Source: ZC4RG20 sp963782445 (GTDB lineage: Bacteria > Pseudomonadota > Gammaproteobacteria > Steroidobacterales > Rariloculaceae). Taken from it: a DNA stretch of 64,000 nt. Positions 1 through 9,209 of the stretch are shown one piece after another. The position numbers and the translations under genes are program-made. The stretch is from NCBI GenBank assembly GCA_963782445.1, contig CAWAJM010000001.1, positions 2,108,001-2,172,000 on the forward strand. Reading direction: 5' to 3'. The first letter of the stretch is position 1. Each line of letters starts with the position of its first letter. The notes beneath the pieces are model-generated. The model ran no database searches. It saw only the letters and a list, made by a program, of their open reading frames with translations, and was not told where the DNA came from.

Positions 1-435
1 CTCCTCGAGCGTCAGATTGAACCCCGGCTGCGCGTCCGCAAAGCACAACGGGCAGTCCATGTTGCACGTGCTGTTGACCTCGATGACGCCGACGCATGCG
101 TGCTGCTGATGATCCGGGCACAAGCCGCAGTCGTGCGGGCAGCCGCGCTCGACCTCCGCGCCGTAGGCCAGTGGAATCGTGCCCGGCTTGTTGTACTTGG
201 CGAAGGCCGCGTAGGCCTCTGCGTCGGCGTAGACGAGCGCCTCGAATGGGCCGCAGTCCGGACAGCGCTTGCGCAGGTAGACTTTGCCGTCGCGCAGGAT
301 CACCTGGGCGTCGAGCACGCGGCGGCAGCGCGGGCAAATGCTGCGCGTGAGTTCGTAGAAGACATAGTCGGCGTCGCGTTTCGCAACGCTCGCCGGCTCG
401 CGCGTCGATTCCGCAGTTCGTCGTTGCATCGTCAT
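1..435 (-). CDS. Tes/MJ0619-like radical SAM protein, N-terminal part (runs off left edge)
   Basis: The first 145 residues of a protein whose 3' end lies outside the window. Two CxxC pairs (C34/C37, C58/C61) form a knuckle, a Cys cluster follows (C99, C103, C106), and then comes a radical SAM motif CNMDCPLC (C124, C128, C131). This order, including the CPHDCGLCPDH stretch, is typical of the archaeal MJ0619/tetraether-lipid-synthase-like radical SAM family and its bacterial homologues, in which the enzyme makes or joins C-C bonds on lipid-like substrates. The start is fixed by a 4-base ATGA overlap with the stop of the flavoprotein gene at 432; a second in-frame ATG lies two codons in. The overlap implies translational coupling, so the flavoprotein may supply electrons. 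That role and the substrate are inferred, and the C-terminal half cannot be seen. Confidence 0.8.
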   Translation of the reverse strand, partial: MTMQRRTAESTREPASVAKRDADYVFYELTRSICPRCRRVLDAQVILRDGKVYLRKRCPDCGPFEALVYADAEAYAAFAKYNKPGTIPLAYGAEVERGCPHDCGLCPDHQQHACVGVIEVNSTCNMDCPLCFADAQPGFNLTLEE

Positions 436-1862
436 CTCGCTTTGTTTCGTCGTCGGTCGAAGCCCGACCATCTTCTGACCAGTTTACCTGCAGTGCCTTC
501 GACGAACCGCTCGAGCGCCGCGTCGCCCGCGATCTGCTGAAGGGGTGTGCCGTAGGTCGGATAGGGGTGAATGGCCCCGGCAAGCGCGTCGAGCCCGAGG
601 CCTTTGGCGAGCGCCACGACAATCTCCCCGAGCGTCTCGCCCGCGCGCTCGGCCACGATCGTGGCGCCGAGCAGCGTGCCGTCGGGCCGGGCGACGAGCT
701 TCACGAACCCCGTGGTGTCGCCCTCGCAGACGGCGCGGTCGACCCGTTCCAGGCCCCACCGATGCACGCGTAAGCGCCCGCCGAAGCGCTCTTCGGCCTC
801 ACGCTGCGTCAGCCCGGCCTGCGCAAGCTCGGGATCGGTGAAGGTCACGCGCGGCACGGGCGAAGCCACGCCTCGCGCGCTGCCGGGCAGCAGCGCGTTC
901 CTTGCAGCGTAGAAGCCCTGCCAGCCGGCATAGTGCGTGAACTGCTCGGTACCGAGCACGTCGCCCGCGGCGTAAATGTGCTCGACGTTCGTTCTGAGGC
1001 GCGTGTCGACAGGCACGCCGGCGGCCGAGCACGTGACGCCGGCTCTGTCGAGCCCGAGCTCCGCGACGCTCGGCGCGCGGCCCGTCGCGACGAGCAGCCG
1101 TTCGCTGCGCAGCATCTCGCCGCCGGCCGTGACGGCAACGGTTTCCCCGGCGTCGTGCACGGATTCCGCTGCGGCCTCGACGATGCGCACGCCTTCCCGG
1201 GCGAAGACCGCGCGCAGCACGTTCCGCGCGTCGTCGTCCTCGCGCGGCATCCACTGCTCGGCCACGATCGTGACTTGCGCTCCGAGGCGAGCATAGGCTT
1301 GCGCGATCTCCGCGGCCAGCGGCCCCCCGCCGACGACCGTCAGGCGCTTCGGCAGGACGGCATTCTCGAACACCGTTTCGGAGGTCCAGAATGCCACCTC
1401 GGGCAAGCCCGGAATCTCCGGCACGCGCGGACGGGCGCCCGTCGCGACCAGGAAGCGTCGGCCCTGCACGCGGCGCCCCTCGACGTCGAGCGTCTTGGCG
1501 TCGACGAACCGCGCCAGTCCGCGCAGGACCTCGACGCCCTCGGCTTCGAGCATTGCGGGCGTCTCGCTGCGGTAGACCGCATCGACGGCGCGCTGCACAT
1601 ACGCCCGGACCTGGTCCATCGCGACGACGGGCGGCCCGACTCCGATGCCGTAGTCGGCTGCCGAACGGACGGTGTGGGCGATCCTTGCGGCCTTCAGCAG
1701 CGCCTTGCTGGGAACGCACCCGGTCCACGTGCAGTCGCCGCCGAGCCGAGCGCGCTCGACGAGCGCGACGTGCGCGCCGATTCGGGCCCCGAAGCGCGCG
1801 GCCACGAGACCGGCCGAGCCGCCGCCGATCACGACGAGGTCGTAGGGTTCGGTGTTTCGCAT
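432..1862 (-). CDS. FAD-dependent pyridine nucleotide-disulfide oxidoreductase, mercuric-reductase-like
   Basis: A 476-residue class I flavoprotein disulfide reductase. An N-terminal FAD-binding GGGSAG (about residues 11-16) is followed by the redox pair in GGDCTWTGCVPSK (CxxxxC), a second Rossmann motif VVGGGPLAAE for NAD(P)H, the second FAD motif YAAGDV, and a C-terminal dimerisation domain with HPYPTYGTPL carrying the catalytic His. The C-terminal vicinal cysteines of true MerA and the N-terminal HMA domain are absent, so Hg(II) reduction is not supported; general electron transfer or a lipoamide/thiol substrate is likelier. The start overlaps the end of the MFS gene by 34 bases and the stop overlaps the next gene's ATG, so the three genes form one operon. 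Confidence 0.9.
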   Translation of the reverse strand: MRNTEPYDLVVIGGGSAGLVAARFGARIGAHVALVERARLGGDCTWTGCVPSKALLKAARIAHTVRSAADYGIGVGPPVVAMDQVRAYVQRAVDAVYRSETPAMLEAEGVEVLRGLARFVDAKTLDVEGRRVQGRRFLVATGARPRVPEIPGLPEVAFWTSETVFENAVLPKRLTVVGGGPLAAEIAQAYARLGAQVTIVAEQWMPREDDDARNVLRAVFAREGVRIVEAAAESVHDAGETVAVTAGGEMLRSERLLVATGRAPSVAELGLDRAGVTCSAAGVPVDTRLRTNVEHIYAAGDVLGTEQFTHYAGWQGFYAARNALLPGSARGVASPVPRVTFTDPELAQAGLTQREAEERFGGRLRVHRWGLERVDRAVCEGDTTGFVKLVARPDGTLLGATIVAERAGETLGEIVVALAKGLGLDALAGAIHPYPTYGTPLQQIAGDAALERFVEGTAGKLVRRWSGFDRRRNKAR

Positions 1863-3154
1863 GATGGGGGTTCCGATTCGCGCTCGCCGGTGCGCGCGTT
1901 GGGTGCGAGACGCTGCAGCGCGAGCAGCGCGACCACGGCCAGCGCGGCCGTGCCGTAGATGAGCCCGTCCACGCCGAAGGCCGCCCCGAGTGCCGCCGCG
2001 AGCAGCGAGCCGAGCAGCGCGCCGACACCGAGCAGCGCCGAATAAACCCCCATGGCCGCGCCCCCGCGCCCCGCGTCGGCTCGCAGCGCACCCGCGAGCA
2101 GCGCGAGGGCGGCCGGCGAGAAGCCGCTTTCGATCATTATCGTCAGCGCCGTCGCAGCACCGAGCAGCCAGCGTGCAGTCGCCGATTCGATATGGTTGAA
2201 CACGAGCAGCTCGCCGCTTGCGGCCAGCATCGCGAGCAGCGTGACGCGCAGCGCACGCGGCAGCGCCATGCGCGGCAGCACGCGGCTCCAGGCCGCCACT
2301 CCGGTGCCGAAGACGATTGAATAGCCGAGCAGCGTCCAGCCTACGCGGCCCGGGTCCGTGGCGAACACGCCGTCGAGGAACTGCGGCGTCAGCGGCTGCC
2401 GCGTGAGCAGGAAGCTCAGCGTCGGGCCGAGCCAAAGGCCCACGATCGCGTTCATGCAGAGCCAAGCCGGCGCGAGCCGGCGCAGCTGCGGGTTGCGCAG
2501 GGCGCGTACGAGATCGGACGTCGGGCCGACGGTGCGGGATTCGCTGGCGCGACTCGTCGCCGGCGTCCCCAGGTACAGCAGCACCGCTGCGACGCCGTAC
2601 GCGAGCGCGACGCCCGCGAACGCCCTCGATTGCAGGCGCGCCCAGAGCTCGGCCCCGAACAACCCGCCGAGCGCGATCCCGCCGAGCAACGAGAGCTCGA
2701 AGTAGCTCATCGCGCGGGCCTGCAGGGCCGGATCGCGCCGCGTCGCCTGCGTCAGATGCGCGAGCAGCGGCGGCGCGACGGCCGCGGCCCCGACGCCTTC
2801 GGCCGCGCGGCACAACAAAAACACGGGCCGCACGGTCGTGAGGCCGAAGCCCTGCACCGCGAGCCCGCCGAGAACGCAGCCGAGCGCCATGATGCGCCGC
2901 GGCGACGCGATGTCGGCCAGCACCCCGAAAGGCACGGCGGCGGCGAGCTCCGCGCCGAAAGCCGCGGCGCCGAGCGTGCCTGCGAGGCCGGCTCCGACGC
3001 CCCCGCGCGCGGCCGCCAGGCGGGCGAGATACAGCCCGACGAGCACGCCGCTCGCGCCCGCTGCGATGCGCTGCAGCGCGTTGCCCGCGAGCGCAAGCCC
3101 GAGATGCAGGCCGTGCGCGCGCCGACGCACGGCTTCGTCGACGGCCGTCATCAT
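1829..3154 (-). CDS. MFS transporter
   Basis: A 441-residue hydrophobic protein with about twelve predicted membrane segments and a central cytoplasmic loop near residue 200, the usual size and plan of a major facilitator superfamily permease. The conserved loop 2-3 motif appears as FGVLADIASPRR (about residues 76-87). It is the first gene of the operon with the flavoprotein and the radical SAM protein. A strong GGAGGGGGAG site precedes two adjacent ATG codons; either could be used. Substrate unknown; export of a product of the downstream enzymes is only a guess from position. Confidence 0.85.
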   Translation of the reverse strand: MMTAVDEAVRRRAHGLHLGLALAGNALQRIAAGASGVLVGLYLARLAAARGGVGAGLAGTLGAAAFGAELAAAVPFGVLADIASPRRIMALGCVLGGLAVQGFGLTTVRPVFLLCRAAEGVGAAAVAPPLLAHLTQATRRDPALQARAMSYFELSLLGGIALGGLFGAELWARLQSRAFAGVALAYGVAAVLLYLGTPATSRASESRTVGPTSDLVRALRNPQLRRLAPAWLCMNAIVGLWLGPTLSFLLTRQPLTPQFLDGVFATDPGRVGWTLLGYSIVFGTGVAAWSRVLPRMALPRALRVTLLAMLAASGELLVFNHIESATARWLLGAATALTIMIESGFSPAALALLAGALRADAGRGGAAMGVYSALLGVGALLGSLLAAALGAAFGVDGLIYGTAALAVVALLALQRLAPNARTGERESEPPSCETPNPTTSS

Positions 3155-3437
3155 CTCCCCCTCCGTTGGCGGGCGTTGTCCCTAGTGAGACGCCCGCCGC
3201 CGTATGGTCAGCGCAGGACGCGCGCAGATCAATGGGAGACCCGGACTGCCAGGGTTTAGTAGGGGCGATCGGGGACGAAAAGATGTAATCGTTCGCACGC
3301 ACGGCGCCATGGCACGCGATGCAGCTGCCATGCAAGCTGCGGGCCGCGCCCCTGCTCGCGGGGCCGGCCGTTCCGATACAATGCTGGATTCGCCGCGCCG
3401 CGCCCGCGCGGTCCTGCCGAATCGCAGAAGGAATGCC

Positions 3438-4352
3438 ATGGCCGACAACGACGATCCCGCGAACAACCAGCCCCCGGGCTATATCCCGCCTGAAGTGTGG
3501 ACCTGGGACAAGCCGAGCGGCGGCCAGTTCGCCAACATCAATCGTCCCGTCTCGGGCCCGACCCACGAGAAGCCGTTGCCCGTCGGCAAGCATCCCTTGC
3601 AGCTCTACTCATTGGGCACACCGAACGGCGTCAAGGTCACGATCATGCTCGAGGAGTTGCTCGCGCGCGGTCACGAGGGCGCCGAATACGATGCCTGGTT
3701 CGTCGATATAGGCGAAGGCGACCAGTTCGGCAGCGGTTTTGTCGAGATCAACCCGAACTCGAAGATCCCGGCCATGCGCGACCATTCGACCGATCCGCCC
3801 ACGCGCCTGTTCGAGAGCGGGTCCATTCTCTTCTACCTGGCCGAGAAGTTCGGCGAGTTCCTGCCCGGCGAGCACTACGCGCGCGCCGAGGCGATGAACT
3901 GGCTCATGTGGCAGATGGGCGCGGCACCGTTTCTCGGCGGCGGCTTCGGCCACTTTTATGCCTACGCGCCGTTCAAGATCGAATATGCGATCGACCGTTA
4001 CGCCATGGAAGCGAAGCGCCAGCTCCATGTCCTCGATACCCATCTGGCTGCGCACGAATATCTGGCCGGCGGCGCGTACACGCTTGCCGACATCGCCGTT
4101 TTCCCGTGGTATTCGAGCATCGTGCAGGGCGCTTATGGCGCGGCTGAGTTCCTTTCGGTCCACGAGTATCGGCACCTCGTCCGCTGGGTCGAGCAAATCG
4201 CCGCGCGCGAGCCCGTCCGACGCGGGCGGCTCGTCAATGGCGGCCGCGGGCCCGCCGAATTCAGGCTCCGGGAACGCCACGAGGCCGCCGACATCGACGC
4301 GGTGCTCGCGCGCGTCAGGGCGGCCGAAGGCGGCGAGAAGCCGGCGGGCTAA
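3438..4352 (+). CDS. yghU: YghU-type glutathione S-transferase / disulfide-bond oxidoreductase
   Basis: A 304-residue Nu-class glutathione transferase, recognisable along its whole length as YghU: a conserved N-terminal arm (VWTWDKPSGGQFANINRPVSG), the thioredoxin-fold domain with LYSLGTPNGVKVTIMLEE, the cis-Pro loop SKIPA, FESGSILFYLAEKFG, and the helical domain with QMGAAPFLGGGFGHFY. YghU binds two glutathiones and reduces small disulfides and organic hydroperoxides in the cytoplasm. The start ATG follows GAAGGAA by a few bases; upstream in-frame sequence has no homology. It is monocistronic and convergent with the TonB receptor gene. Confidence 0.95.
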   Translation: MADNDDPANNQPPGYIPPEVWTWDKPSGGQFANINRPVSGPTHEKPLPVGKHPLQLYSLGTPNGVKVTIMLEELLARGHEGAEYDAWFVDIGEGDQFGSGFVEINPNSKIPAMRDHSTDPPTRLFESGSILFYLAEKFGEFLPGEHYARAEAMNWLMWQMGAAPFLGGGFGHFYAYAPFKIEYAIDRYAMEAKRQLHVLDTHLAAHEYLAGGAYTLADIAVFPWYSSIVQGAYGAAEFLSVHEYRHLVRWVEQIAAREPVRRGRLVNGGRGPAEFRLRERHEAADIDAVLARVRAAEGGEKPAG

Positions 4353-4407
4353 GCGCCCGCGCGCACGTCGAAGCCCGCGGGCCACGTGACCGTGCTTGCG
4401 CGGGCGC
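4353..4407. terminator. Inverted repeat between convergent genes, terminator-like
   Basis: The arms GCGCCCGCGC (4353-4362) and GCGCGGGCGC (4398-4407) are perfectly complementary and lie directly after the yghU stop and just before the stop of the convergent TonB receptor gene. The 35-base loop and lack of a T-run argue against a classical intrinsic terminator, so a role in ending or separating the two transcripts is only a possibility. Confidence 0.3.
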
Positions 4408-4418
4408 CGGACGCGCCG

Positions 4419-6563
4419 CTACCAGCGATACGCGAGCTCGACTCCGACGGTCCGCGGCGGACCCCAGAACCGCTTCGTGCCCGTCAGCGGATCGCGGCGC
4501 AGCATCGTCTGCGCGTAGAGCGTATCGGTCAGATTTCTGCCGTAGAGCGTGGCGGACCATCGGCCTTCGGCGCTGCGGAAGCCGAGGCTCACGTCCACCA
4601 ATCCGTAACCGGGTTGCCGAAGCGCGGGATCGGCGTAAATGTCGAAGTACATCGCGGATTGATACCGGTAGCCTGCCGCCAGCGTAACCTGGCCGCCCGG
4701 CACCGGGCGCGCGTGTGTGACGCGCAGCGTCAGGGACACGCGCGGCGCCTGCGGCATGCGGTTGCCGTCCCGATTCGGATCCTGCATCGGGACATTCGGA
4801 TCGACGGACACGAAGTCGGTGAACCTTGCGTCGAGGAGCGTCGCGCCGAGCGAGACGCTCGTTGCGGCTCCGGCCGGGCGCGCGACCAAGCGCAGGTCGA
4901 GACCGCGTAGGGACGATCGCGCAGCGTTGATGACGATCGGAAAAGTGCCGACGGGCGCGTGACTCGGCGGCGTGTCGAGTTGCATATCCGCGTAGTCGTA
5001 GTAGAAGGCCGCGGCGTCGACGTGCAGTCTCCCGGAGGCCGCCGTCGCCTTGATCCCGGCCTCGTAGGCCCGCAGGGATTCCGGATTGAACGGGGGCTGA
5101 ATCGCCGAGGTGTTGAAGCCGCCCGGCTTGTACCCGCGCGAGGCCGTGAGGTAGTAGAGCCGATCCATTCGCGGTGCGTATTCGAGCGTGACCTCGGGCG
5201 TCAGCGCATGCCAGCGCCGACCGTCGTTTTGCGTCGAGACGGTCGTTACGGCCGGGGTCGAGATACTGCGGACGAGATCGATATGCCGGTCGTCGACGTT
5301 GTAGCGCAGGCCGGCGCGGCCTCGCCAGCGCTCGCCGAGCCGGTACGCGAGCTCGCCGAACAGCGCATACGAACGGGTCGCGACATGCGCATCCGGCAGG
5401 ATCCGCTCGCCTACCGGGGGCAGCCGCGTGTCGAGCACCTGCTCGTTGCGCTCGTCGAGCAGAAACGCACCGGCCGTCCAGGCGAACGGGTCGGCGCGCG
5501 TCGACGTGAGCCGCAGCTCCTGCATGACGGCGCGTGAGCGCGTCGTCGGGTAGTTGGCCGCGAATGCGGCATTCGTGCCGTCGAGATCGAGCGCGAGCGC
5601 CGCGTCGGAGGCGACGTAGGCGGTGGTGGACAGCAGCTCGAAGCGTTCGCGCCGCCAAGTGAGACGCGCGCTGTCGCGGCCCTCGCGGACGTGGATGCGG
5701 GGCGCGACGTCCTCGGTGACCTCGCGCGGGGCGGCGGGCACGATGCCGCCGAGCTCGATGCCACCGTTCACACCGACGCCCGGCACGGGTTGCAGCCCGA
5801 GCTCGCGCGAGCTGTTCTCCGCATGGTGCTCGCTGCCGACGACGAGACGCAGGTTGTCGGCCGGCGCGTAAAGGAGCTTGGCCCGAAACGCGTCGTGATG
5901 TTCGCTGTCCTCGTCGGTGTGCAGAAACACGTTCGTGACGTAGCCGTCCCGCCGCGCCGAGGCGCCCGCAAGGCGCAGAGCGACTTTGTGGCTCGGCAAC
6001 GGTAGATTGGCTGCGGCCTGCAAGCGGTGCTCGGCGTAGCCGCCGGCGCCGACGCTGACGTATCCGTCGCGGTCGAAGCCCGGATCCGTCGTATGCACGC
6101 TCACGGCCCCGCCGACGACGTTGCGGCCGAGCTGCACGGCCTGCGGCCCCTTCAGCACGTCGACGCGTTCGACGTCGAAGAAGTCGACGATCGTATCGTA
6201 GGCGCGCGGCAGGTACACCCCGTCCACGAAGGTCGCAACGCTAGATTCGGCACCGGCCGTGATGAGCTCGCTGCCCACCCCTCGGAGGTACGGCTGCCCA
6301 AGCACCGAATTGGACTTGAAGACGAATCCGGGGATCGCGTACTGCAGGGCGATCGTATCGTGCAGACCGGCGGCGGCAAGCGCGGTACCGGACAGCGTGT
6401 CGAGCGTCATGGGAAGACGCTCGGCGTCCACGGGCTGGGAGACGGGCGTAACGATGATCTCGGGCAAGGCCTGCTCGGCCTGGTCCGCGGCACGGGCGGG
6501 CGCGGCGGCGACGAGCCAGGGCGGCAGGACAAGCAGGACGACAACCGGGAAGCTGCCTTTCAT
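4419..6563 (-). CDS. TonB-dependent outer-membrane receptor
   Basis: A 714-residue receptor with a cleavable signal peptide (about residues 1-25 ending APARA), a TonB-box-like EIIVTP shortly after, a plug domain (about 45-165, with DVLKGPQAVQLGRN and GGAVSV), and a long 22-strand barrel whose last strand ends in an aromatic residue (AYRW). Barrel motifs near the end, such as SRGYKPGGFN and LYGRNLTDTLYA, are typical of receptors from organisms with large TonB repertoires. It follows the LuxR regulator gene by 34 bases on the same strand and may be co-transcribed with it. Substrate unknown. Confidence 0.95.
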   Translation of the reverse strand: MKGSFPVVVLLVLPPWLVAAAPARAADQAEQALPEIIVTPVSQPVDAERLPMTLDTLSGTALAAAGLHDTIALQYAIPGFVFKSNSVLGQPYLRGVGSELITAGAESSVATFVDGVYLPRAYDTIVDFFDVERVDVLKGPQAVQLGRNVVGGAVSVHTTDPGFDRDGYVSVGAGGYAEHRLQAAANLPLPSHKVALRLAGASARRDGYVTNVFLHTDEDSEHHDAFRAKLLYAPADNLRLVVGSEHHAENSSRELGLQPVPGVGVNGGIELGGIVPAAPREVTEDVAPRIHVREGRDSARLTWRRERFELLSTTAYVASDAALALDLDGTNAAFAANYPTTRSRAVMQELRLTSTRADPFAWTAGAFLLDERNEQVLDTRLPPVGERILPDAHVATRSYALFGELAYRLGERWRGRAGLRYNVDDRHIDLVRSISTPAVTTVSTQNDGRRWHALTPEVTLEYAPRMDRLYYLTASRGYKPGGFNTSAIQPPFNPESLRAYEAGIKATAASGRLHVDAAAFYYDYADMQLDTPPSHAPVGTFPIVINAARSSLRGLDLRLVARPAGAATSVSLGATLLDARFTDFVSVDPNVPMQDPNRDGNRMPQAPRVSLTLRVTHARPVPGGQVTLAAGYRYQSAMYFDIYADPALRQPGYGLVDVSLGFRSAEGRWSATLYGRNLTDTLYAQTMLRRDPLTGTKRFWGPPRTVGVELAYRW

Positions 6564-6597
6564 GGCCGTCGATGCGAGGGGAGCGAGGGCCCCGCCC

Positions 6598-7731
6598 TCA
6601 GTCCAATCGCGGTCGATCCGCCAACAGCCGCCTAACGAGCTCGGCTTGGCGACTCACGCCCGTCTTCTGGAAGATGTTCTTCAGGTGCCAACGCGCCGTC
6701 TCGTACTTGACATGCGCGAGCTCGGCGGCCTGCCGGAGCGAGACGCCGCAGAGCAGCCACTGAACGAGCCGCAGCTCGGCCGCCGTGAATCCGTATTGGC
6801 GCCTCAGCGCCGCGTCGGAGCCGGCCACGCCGGCTTCCTTCGGCGTGATGACGAGGGCGGCCGCGGCCTGCCGCTCGCAGAAAGGATCGGCGCTTGCCGG
6901 AGACAAGGGTACGGCGCGAATGCATAAGGCGCTGCGGCCGGTCCGCGATCTGAGCTCGACCGTGGGCGGACCGTCGCTGCAGCAGCCCTGCCGAACGGCC
7001 AGCACGCGCCGCAGCAGCCGGGTGAGCCGCGCGGCATCGCCCCGATGGACGGCGGCGACACGGCCACGATCGAGACGCAGCGCGTCGGCTTCGGCCAGCA
7101 CCCGCTCCGCGAACCCGTTGGCCTCGACCACACAGCCCTCGGCATCAACGAACGCGACGCCGAAGCCGATGCATTCGAGCAGGTCCAGTGTCTGCTCGGT
7201 CCGCGCCGCCTGCTCCGCCAGGCGCGAGGCCACCTTGACGGCGTTCATGAGGTGTCCGGAGACGTAGGTGAAGCGCTCGACGTCGGCGGCCCCGAACGCG
7301 CCGGCGCGGCCGGAGCGGTAAAGAAACACCTTCGTGCGCTCGCGGCCGGTGGCCGAGAGGTTCATGCCCAGCGTGTGAATGAAGTCCTGCGGTTTCATCC
7401 ACTCGTTGTAAAGCTCGGTACGCCGGTAGTAGCCGGGCCGGTCGAAAAACTCATCGAGCGTGCGTTCTGTGCGTATCTTTCCGGGCGCCTGCAACGCGGG
7501 CTCGTTCCAGGGATTGTCCAGCAGGTGGCGCTCCAAGTAGGTCCGCTGGAACGCCGAATCGACGCCGCTGACCTGAAGAAAATCGAGCTGACGGCGGCGC
7601 ACGTTGTGGATGTAGCAGCCGGCCGCGGCACAACCGAAGTGCTTGCGCAACGACAGCACGGCCGAAGGCCAGCGGGATGAATCGATTGCCGCGGAGTAGA
7701 CCTGGTCGATTATTCGGCTGACGGATTCCAT
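6598..7731 (-). CDS. LuxR-family transcriptional regulator
   Basis: A 377-residue protein with a C-terminal LuxR-type helix-turn-helix (about residues 320-370: ELRLVQWLLCGVSLRQAAEL, then YETARWHLKNIFQKTGV). The N-terminal 300 residues look like a sensory PAS/GAF-type region (for example GFGVAFVDAEGCVVEANGFAE, a PAS-like strand pattern) but lack a recognisable autoinducer domain or receiver. The ATG at 7731 is preferred; extension to a TTG at 7803 has no clear support. Lying 34 bases upstream of the TonB receptor on the same strand, it probably controls that receptor's expression (inference). Confidence 0.85.
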   Translation of the reverse strand: MESVSRIIDQVYSAAIDSSRWPSAVLSLRKHFGCAAAGCYIHNVRRRQLDFLQVSGVDSAFQRTYLERHLLDNPWNEPALQAPGKIRTERTLDEFFDRPGYYRRTELYNEWMKPQDFIHTLGMNLSATGRERTKVFLYRSGRAGAFGAADVERFTYVSGHLMNAVKVASRLAEQAARTEQTLDLLECIGFGVAFVDAEGCVVEANGFAERVLAEADALRLDRGRVAAVHRGDAARLTRLLRRVLAVRQGCCSDGPPTVELRSRTGRSALCIRAVPLSPASADPFCERQAAAALVITPKEAGVAGSDAALRRQYGFTAAELRLVQWLLCGVSLRQAAELAHVKYETARWHLKNIFQKTGVSRQAELVRRLLADRPRLD

Positions 7732-7960
7732 GGCTCGGTGCAACGACCGGCGGCGGCCGGCTTCTTTTTGTACCGGGATATTTCGAGTTCCCGACGCGGC
7801 CAATAAGACCCCGTATGCAGGGCGATGTCAACTCGCCGACGGTTGCGTGCGACCGAACGAGGCGACTTTGTCCTAGACGTTACAGCGACGGCGGTGCTCC
7901 CGGGGCGATCGGCAAGGCGTGCGAAGGCGGCATGCGGATCAACCTCGAGGGCGAGTGGCT

Positions 7961-9110
7961 TCAGTAGCCGAGCTCTAGCTCTCCGGTCTGCACGCCGTCG
8001 ACCGACCCGCTCGTGAGCCACTCGAGCGAGGCCCGGAACAGCAGGAGGTGATTGCGCTCCCACATGGCGTTGTGAGAAGAGCAAGCGAGATCGACGATCA
8101 CCTTGGCGCCGGCACCGAGGTCCGCGTACAACGCATGCACGCGAGCGGGCGCGACCTGCTTGTCGTGCGTACCGGTCACGAGCAATGTCGGCGTATGCAT
8201 CCCCGCAACGACGCTCCGATTCCAGCCCCAGACGCTCGTATTCGGTGCACGCCGGACGCCCTGCCCCCAGGTTGCGCCGACGGGGTCGGACGCGAGCATC
8301 GCGCTCCAGATCGAATCGCTCGCGGCGGGCGCGTATTGATTCGCGCAGCCGACCTGCCGATTCCAGTTGGCCGTGAAGTCCGCATGCGACTGCTTGTTGA
8401 AGGCTGCGCCGGCGGCCGGCGCCGGCGGCGGGGCCGCGCTTCGCGCGGGATCGTAGGCGGGCGCAAGCAGGACGAGCCGAGCCACGCGATCGGGATGCCG
8501 CGCCGCATAGCCTCCCGCACGAGGGCCGCCGAGGGACCAGCCTACGAGGCTCAGCCGCTCCACGTGCCGAAGCCCCAGGATGTAGGCGACGGCCGCGTCG
8601 ATGTCGTCCCAGTCCGATGCGAGGGTCGTGAGCCGCTGTCCGTAGCTCGGCGCGCACGGCGCTTGCCCGAGGGCGCGCTGCTGCGCGGCACTCAGATTGC
8701 AGACGTTGTTCATGGCGCCCGGCCGGGTGGAGCGGCCGTATCCCGTCATGTCCACGGAGAAGACGTTCGAAGCCCGCCGAAGCGAGATAGGCCATCCAGC
8801 TGTAGTCCGCGTACGGGACGTTGAAGGCCACCTCCGCGGGTGTTCCCGCGCCGTGCACGAACAGCACGACCCGGTCGGCGCGGGGGCCGCCGCGCAGCAG
8901 CGTCGCGGGCTTCACGCGCTCGCGGACATAAAGCTCTACGGTCTGGCCCGCGATCGACGGTACCGAGGAGGTGTGGGCGACGTAGTGATCGATCGACAGC
9001 ACGGACTGGCTGTCGTCGCGGTCGGGGGCCTGCGCCATGGCCGATGGACAGGTGCCGGCTATCGCGGTCAGACCCGCGAGTGCGGCGGCGCGAATACGGC
9101 GTGCTCGCAC
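7961..9110 (-). pseudogene. Secreted alpha/beta hydrolase, broken by a one-base frameshift
   Basis: Two reading frames together encode one alpha/beta hydrolase. The 5' part starts at a GTG (9110) spaced well from GGAG and gives a signal peptide ending AMAQA and the oxyanion region VVLFVHGAGTP. The 3' part resumes at MTGYGRSTRPG and carries the nucleophile elbow GWSLGG, an Asp in VTGTHDKQV and a His in SSHNAMW, a complete Ser-Asp-His triad. The frame breaks at the TT of ACGTTCG (8766-8767). Removing one base there gives GFDVFSVDMTGYGRS, exactly what the family shows, so this is a one-base insertion: a recent mutation or a sequencing error. If the error is technical the gene is an intact periplasmic esterase/hydrolase of about 382 residues. 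Confidence 0.85.
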
Positions 9111-9209
9111 GATTTTCTCCCCGCAGATGTTTTCTGGAGGCGGAATCGTGTCAGATTAGCGGCCTGCGCGCCAACCCCATGCCCGCTCCAAGCCGCGGCG
9201 GCACGCTCG

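Noticed and set aside
432..1862. Mercury resistance (merA)
   Set aside because: The C-terminal vicinal Cys pair and HMA domain of MerA are missing, and no merR, merT or merP is nearby.
432..3593. Very long minus-strand open frame covering the flavoprotein and reaching beyond the MFS gene start
   Set aside because: Only its last 476 codons encode a known protein. The upstream part is Arg/Ala-rich shadow translation of the MFS gene in another frame.
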